Positions 6,198 through 8,982 of a DNA stretch of 8,982 bases are shown one piece after another. A program made the position numbers and the translations under genes. Below the pieces are notes generated by a model that saw only the letters and a program-made list of their open reading frames with translations, ran no database searches and was not told where the DNA came from. Source of the DNA: Acidovorax sp. (GTDB lineage: Bacteria; Pseudomonadota; Gammaproteobacteria; Burkholderiales; Burkholderiaceae_C); contig JASLFM010000241.1 of the NCBI GenBank assembly GCA_030150585.1, positions 1-8,982 of the forward strand, read 5' to 3'. Position 1 is the first letter of the stretch; every line of letters starts with the position of its first letter.

Positions 6198-7471
6198 TGC
6201 AAGAACTCCTGGCCCAACCCGTGCTCCAACCCGTGGCCGTGGCGGCCCCGCTCCCCCGGCGCACACGCCAGGCCCGCGTCACCTGGGGCAGCCGCGTGGT
6301 CACCGTGGGCGGCGATGCGCCTGTGCGCGTGCAGTCCATGACCAACACCGACACGGTGGACGCCATCGGCACCGCGATCCAGGTCAAGGAGCTGGCGCAG
6401 GCGGGCTCGGAGTTTGTGCGCATCACCGTGAACACGCCCGAGGCCGCACAGGCCGTGCCCTACATCCGCGAGCAACTTGACCGCATGGGTGAAAGCGTGC
6501 CGCTGGTGGGCGACTTCCATTACAACGGGCACAGGCTGCTGACCGACTATCCGGCCTGCGCCGAGGCGCTCTCCAAATACCGCATCAACCCCGGCAACGT
6601 GGGCAAGGGCGACAAGAAGGACAAGCAGTTCGGCCAGATGATCGAGGCCGCCATGCGCTGGGACAAGGCCGTGCGCATCGGCGTGAACTGGGGCAGCCTG
6701 GACCAGGAACTGCTCGCCAGCCTCATGGACGCGAACAGCCGCCGCGCGCAGCCCTGGGAAGCGCGCCAGGTCATGTACGAGGCGCTGATCACCTCGGCCA
6801 TCGAATCCGCGAAGCAGGCCGAGGCCATGGGCCTGAACGGCGACCAGATCATCCTGTCGTGCAAAGTGAGCGGCGTGCAGGACCTGATCGCCGTGTACCG
6901 TGAGCTTGCGCGCCGCTGCGACTACGCGCTGCACCTGGGCCTGACCGAGGCTGGCATGGGCACCAAGGGCACGGTGGCGTCGGCGACGGCGCTGTCCATT
7001 CTGCTGCAGGAGGGCATTGGCGACACCATCCGCGTCAGCCTCACGCCCCAGCCGGGAGAGGCGCGCACGCAGGAGGTGGTGGTGGCCTCCGAAATCCTGC
7101 AGTCCCTGGGCCTGCGCGTGTTCGTGCCCAGCGTCACGGCCTGCCCGGGGTGCGGGCGCACCACCAGCACCACCTTCCAGGAGCTGGCCAAGCAGATCGA
7201 CGACTATCTGCGCGCGCAGATGCCCGTGTGGCGCGCGCGCTACCCCGGCGTGGAGGGCATGAAGGTGGCCGTGATGGGCTGCATCGTCAACGGCCCTGGC
7301 GAGAGCAAGCACGCCGACATCGGCATCAGCCTGCCCGGCACTGGCGAGGCGCCCGCCGCACCCGTGTTCATCGACGGCGAGAAGGCCCTGACGCTGCGCG
7401 GCGAGCGCATTGCCGAGGAGTTCCACGGCATCGTCGAGCAGTACGTCGAGCGGCGCTACGGCCAACACTGA
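6197..7471 (+). CDS. ispG: 4-hydroxy-3-methylbut-2-en-1-yl diphosphate synthase IspG (GcpE)
   Basis: IspG catalyses the penultimate step of the MEP isoprenoid pathway, the reductive ring opening of 2-C-methylerythritol 2,4-cyclodiphosphate to HMBPP, using a [4Fe-4S] cluster. The 424-residue product has a TIM-barrel N-terminal part with PVRVQSMTNTDT (42-53) and RINPGNVG (129-136). The C-terminal cluster domain has ACPGCGRTTS, giving Cys316 and Cys319. MGCIVNGPGE gives Cys362 and the fourth ligand Glu369, spaced as in E. coli (C305, E312). It is about 50 residues longer than E. coli IspG (372). The extra length is an N-terminal lead of about 20 residues and extra sequence in the middle (about 138-195), which I believe is usual in betaproteobacteria. 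The ATG overlaps the rodZ stop by one base, with GAGG 7 bases upstream. The rodZ-ispG-hisS order is conserved. Confidence 0.96.
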   Translation: MQELLAQPVLQPVAVAAPLPRRTRQARVTWGSRVVTVGGDAPVRVQSMTNTDTVDAIGTAIQVKELAQAGSEFVRITVNTPEAAQAVPYIREQLDRMGESVPLVGDFHYNGHRLLTDYPACAEALSKYRINPGNVGKGDKKDKQFGQMIEAAMRWDKAVRIGVNWGSLDQELLASLMDANSRRAQPWEARQVMYEALITSAIESAKQAEAMGLNGDQIILSCKVSGVQDLIAVYRELARRCDYALHLGLTEAGMGTKGTVASATALSILLQEGIGDTIRVSLTPQPGEARTQEVVVASEILQSLGLRVFVPSVTACPGCGRTTSTTFQELAKQIDDYLRAQMPVWRARYPGVEGMKVAVMGCIVNGPGESKHADIGISLPGTGEAPAAPVFIDGEKALTLRGERIAEEFHGIVEQYVERRYGQH

Positions 7472-7475
7472 TTCG

Positions 7476-7540
7476 CTATCTAAATAATAGCTGCTTGCGC
7501 CCGATATACGGGCGCTTGAGGTCAATTTCATTCAAATTCA
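7476..7540 (+). repeat. Hairpin-bearing intergenic repeat, Comamonadaceae type
   Basis: The gap between ispG and hisS is unusually AT-rich at its ends and holds a perfect 7-bp inverted repeat: GCGCCCG at 7497-7503 and CGGGCGC at 7509-7515 around an ATATA loop. It is flanked on the left by AATAGCTGCTT and on the right by TTGAGGTCAATTT. A smaller inverted repeat, AATTT/AAATT around CATTC, lies at 7524-7538. From memory, dispersed intergenic elements of the form ATAGCTGCTnGCGC, loop, GCGCTnGAGG, T/A-rich tail are common in Acidovorax, Polaromonas and relatives. Only one copy is in the window, so the repeat nature is recalled, not shown. The hairpin is not followed by a T-run, so it is a poor intrinsic terminator. 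Confidence 0.55.
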
Positions 7541-7542
7541 TC

Positions 7543-7547
7543 GAGGG
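7543..7547 (+). promoter_or_regulatory. Shine-Dalgarno site supporting the hisS GTG start
   Basis: GAGGG lies 9 bases before GTG 7557. It sits directly after the repeat element and supports this non-ATG start over the in-frame ATG at 7593, which would remove the conserved KLSAVKG residues. Confidence 0.65.
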
Positions 7548-7556
7548 TTCACCGCA

Positions 7557-8900
7557 GTGAGCAAAGTGGAAAAGCTGAGCGCCGTCAAAGGCATGAACGA
7601 CATCCTGCCCGCATCGGTGCCGCGCACGGAAAAGCTGCCGACTGCAGCGCGCTGGCAGTGGTTCGAGGCGGCTGTGCGCAAGGTGCTGGGGCTGTACGGC
7701 TACCAGTACCTGATCACGCCCATCGTCGAGCCCACGGCCCTGTTCGTGCGCGGCCTGGGCGAGGTCACCGACATCGTCGAGAAGGAGATGTATTCCTTCA
7801 CCGACTCGATGAACGGCGACAAGCTCACGCTGCGTCCCGAGGCCACGGCCGGCATTGTGCGCGCGATGATCGAGCACAACGCGCTTTACAACGGCCCGCT
7901 GCGCATCTGGACCCACGGCCCCATGTTCCGCCACGAGCGCCCGCAGAAAGGGCGCTACCGCCAGTTCCACCAGCTCGACGTCGAGGCCCTGGGCTTTGCC
8001 GGCCCGGATGTGGACGCCGAGATGATCCTTGTCGCGCGCGCGCTGTGGCGCGAGCTGGGCCTGGTCGAAGGCGAGCACGTGCGCCTGGAGATCAACAGCC
8101 TCGGCCAGCCGGCCGAGCGGCGCGAGCACCGCGAGGCGCTGATCCGCTACTTCGAGCAGAACGCCTCCGCGCTCGACGAAGACGCGCGCCGGCGCTTGCA
8201 CAGCAACCCGCTGCGCATTCTTGACAGCAAGAACCCTGCGATGCAGGCGCTGGTCGAAGCGGCACCGCAGCTGATGGACTTCCTGGGTGCCGAGTCGCGC
8301 GCGCACTTCGACGCCGTCCGCTCGGCGCTCGATGCCGTAGGTCTTGCCTACCGCGTGAACCCGCGCCTCGTGCGCGGCATGGACTACTACAACCTCACCG
8401 TGTTCGAGTGGGTGACGGACCAGCTCGGCTCGCAGGGCACGGTCTGCGGCGGCGGCCGCTACGACGGCCTCATCGAGCAACTGGGCGGCAAGAGCGCGCC
8501 GGCCGTGGGCTTTGGCCTCGGGATTGAGCGCCTGCTGCTGCTCGCGCAGGAGCTGGACCTGCCCATGCCCTCGGCCGCGCCGGACGCCTATGCCGTGGTG
8601 CCCCCGGGCACCCCGCTTGCCCCCGTGATCGCCACGCTGGAGGCGCTGCGCGCCCGGGGCGTGCGCGTGGTGCAGCATGCGGGCGGCTCGGAAGGCCCGG
8701 GCAGCATGAAGTCGCAGTTCAAGAAGGCTGACGCGAGCGGCGCGCACCACGCGCTGGTCTTCGGCGAGGACGAGCTGGCGCGCGGACAGGTTACCGTCAA
8801 GGCGCTGCGCGACGCCGCAACAGGTGTGGGGGGCGCGCAATCCGAGCGCAGCCTGGCCGAGGTGGCGCAATGGGCCGCCACCCTACAATCGAACGCTTAA
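7557..8900 (+). CDS. hisS: Histidine--tRNA ligase
   Basis: HisRS charges tRNA-His with histidine in an ATP-dependent two-step reaction. It is a class IIa aminoacyl-tRNA synthetase and works as a dimer. The 447-residue product starts at GTG with the standard lead KLSAVKGMNDILP. TLRPEATAGIVRA (91-103) precedes motif 2, FRHERPQKGRYRQFHQ (124-139). The HisRS-specific histidine-binding motifs are LVRGMDYYNLTVFEW (271-285), with the catalytic Arg273, and GGGRYDGL (298-305). Motif 3 is VGFGLGIERLLL (317-328). The C-terminal anticodon-binding domain covers about 342-440. This is a full catalytic HisS; it is not a HisZ paralogue, because these motifs and the anticodon domain are all present. It follows ispG after 85 bases that contain the repeat, so it may be partly uncoupled from that operon. 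Confidence 0.97.
   Translation: MSKVEKLSAVKGMNDILPASVPRTEKLPTAARWQWFEAAVRKVLGLYGYQYLITPIVEPTALFVRGLGEVTDIVEKEMYSFTDSMNGDKLTLRPEATAGIVRAMIEHNALYNGPLRIWTHGPMFRHERPQKGRYRQFHQLDVEALGFAGPDVDAEMILVARALWRELGLVEGEHVRLEINSLGQPAERREHREALIRYFEQNASALDEDARRRLHSNPLRILDSKNPAMQALVEAAPQLMDFLGAESRAHFDAVRSALDAVGLAYRVNPRLVRGMDYYNLTVFEWVTDQLGSQGTVCGGGRYDGLIEQLGGKSAPAVGFGLGIERLLLLAQELDLPMPSAAPDAYAVVPPGTPLAPVIATLEALRARGVRVVQHAGGSEGPGSMKSQFKKADASGAHHALVFGEDELARGQVTVKALRDAATGVGGAQSERSLAEVAQWAATLQSNA
8884..8889 (+). promoter_or_regulatory. Candidate -10 box (TACAAT) inside the end of hisS
   Basis: TACAAT lies 8 bases before the hisS stop codon and 26 bases before the next ATG. The best -35 candidate is GTGGCG at 8862-8867 (16-base spacing), only 3 of 6 to consensus. 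If active it would give the yfgM-like gene its own short-leader transcript in addition to read-through from hisS. Confidence 0.35.
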
Positions 8901-8915
8901 CCTGCAACGCAATCC

Positions 8916-8982
8916 ATGGCACATCATCTCGATCTCGAAGAACAAGAGCAGCTTGACAAGCTCAAGCATTTCTGGAACGCCT
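8916..8982 (+). CDS. yfgM: YfgM-like tetratricopeptide protein (5' end only)
   Basis: Only the first 22 codons are in the window. They read MAHHLDLEEQEQLDKLKHFW then N-A, an acidic amphipathic cytoplasmic start. It resembles the N-terminus of the YfgM/UPF0070 family as I recall it, where a transmembrane helix and a periplasmic TPR domain follow. In E. coli YfgM is an inner-membrane ancillary partner of the SecYEG translocon and PpiD, and its gene lies between hisS and bamB; the same position here supports the call. The ATG is 15 bases after the hisS stop, with no strong Shine-Dalgarno sequence. The identification rests on context plus a short sequence. Confidence 0.75.
   Translation, partial: MAHHLDLEEQEQLDKLKHFWNA

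Noticed and set aside
4439..7531. A 1030-codon open frame on the minus strand across pilF, rodZ and ispG
   Set aside because: Its codons are exactly in register with pilF and ispG, so an antisense stop needs a TTA, CTA or TCA sense codon, all rare in this GC-rich coding style. The predicted product is low-complexity and rich in Ala, Arg, Gly and His, with no recognisable domain, while the plus-strand genes are well-known families.
7476..8870. A 464-codon minus-strand open frame opposite hisS
   Set aside because: It is in register with hisS, and its product is biased in composition with no family resemblance; it is a shadow of the real gene.
1..8982. Search for mobile elements, CRISPR, tRNA/rRNA genes or a defence-type system
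   Set aside because: No transposase, integrase, direct-repeat array, tRNA cloverleaf or unknown multi-gene cassette was seen; every substantial plus-strand gene belongs to a known core family and composition is even across the window.

Overview
The window is an ordinary, gene-dense stretch of chromosome from a high-GC betaproteobacterium. It is most likely Burkholderiales, and probably Comamonadaceae (Acidovorax/Alicycliphilus/Delftia-like). The evidence is strong G/C preference at third codon positions, the protein sequences (for example the CPGCGRTTS form of IspG), the gene order ndk-rlmN-pilF-rodZ-ispG-hisS-yfgM, and an intergenic repeat of a kind I recall from Comamonadaceae genomes. The genus assignment is inference. 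All genes are on the + strand, all look intact, and only the two at the window edges are cut.

Layout: (1) 1-547, the 3' part of an RluA/RluD-family 23S rRNA pseudouridine synthase. (2) 548-707, a 160-base gap behind a TACAAT box, with small hairpins; probably the leader of the next unit. (3) 708-2737, scpB and rluB, sharing an ATGA stop/start overlap. (4) 2738-2845, an intergenic region with a short terminator-like hairpin, a candidate -10 box and a good Shine-Dalgarno sequence. (5) 2846-4419, ndk and rlmN. (6) 4454-7471, pilF, rodZ and ispG, tightly packed with 8-base and 1-base overlaps. (7) 7472-7556, a short gap filled by a hairpin-bearing repeat. (8) 7557-8900, hisS with a GTG start, then the first 22 codons of a YfgM-like protein.

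Functionally the genes are housekeeping ones. They cover rRNA modification (RluD-like, RluB, RlmN), chromosome condensation (ScpB), nucleotide balance (Ndk), isoprenoid precursor synthesis (IspG), tRNA charging (HisS), and cell-envelope or morphology proteins (PilF pilotin, RodZ, YfgM). RlmN and IspG are both [4Fe-4S] enzymes and all their cluster cysteines are visible. The order ndk-rlmN-pilF-rodZ-ispG-hisS-yfgM is shared with gammaproteobacteria, where bamB and der usually follow.

I found no mobile element, CRISPR array, tRNA/rRNA gene or defence-like system, and no evidence of a new multi-gene system. The most interesting items are the repeat before hisS, the structured leader before scpB, and the long disordered extensions of RluB. 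Very long antisense open frames exist but are explained by codon register and GC bias.
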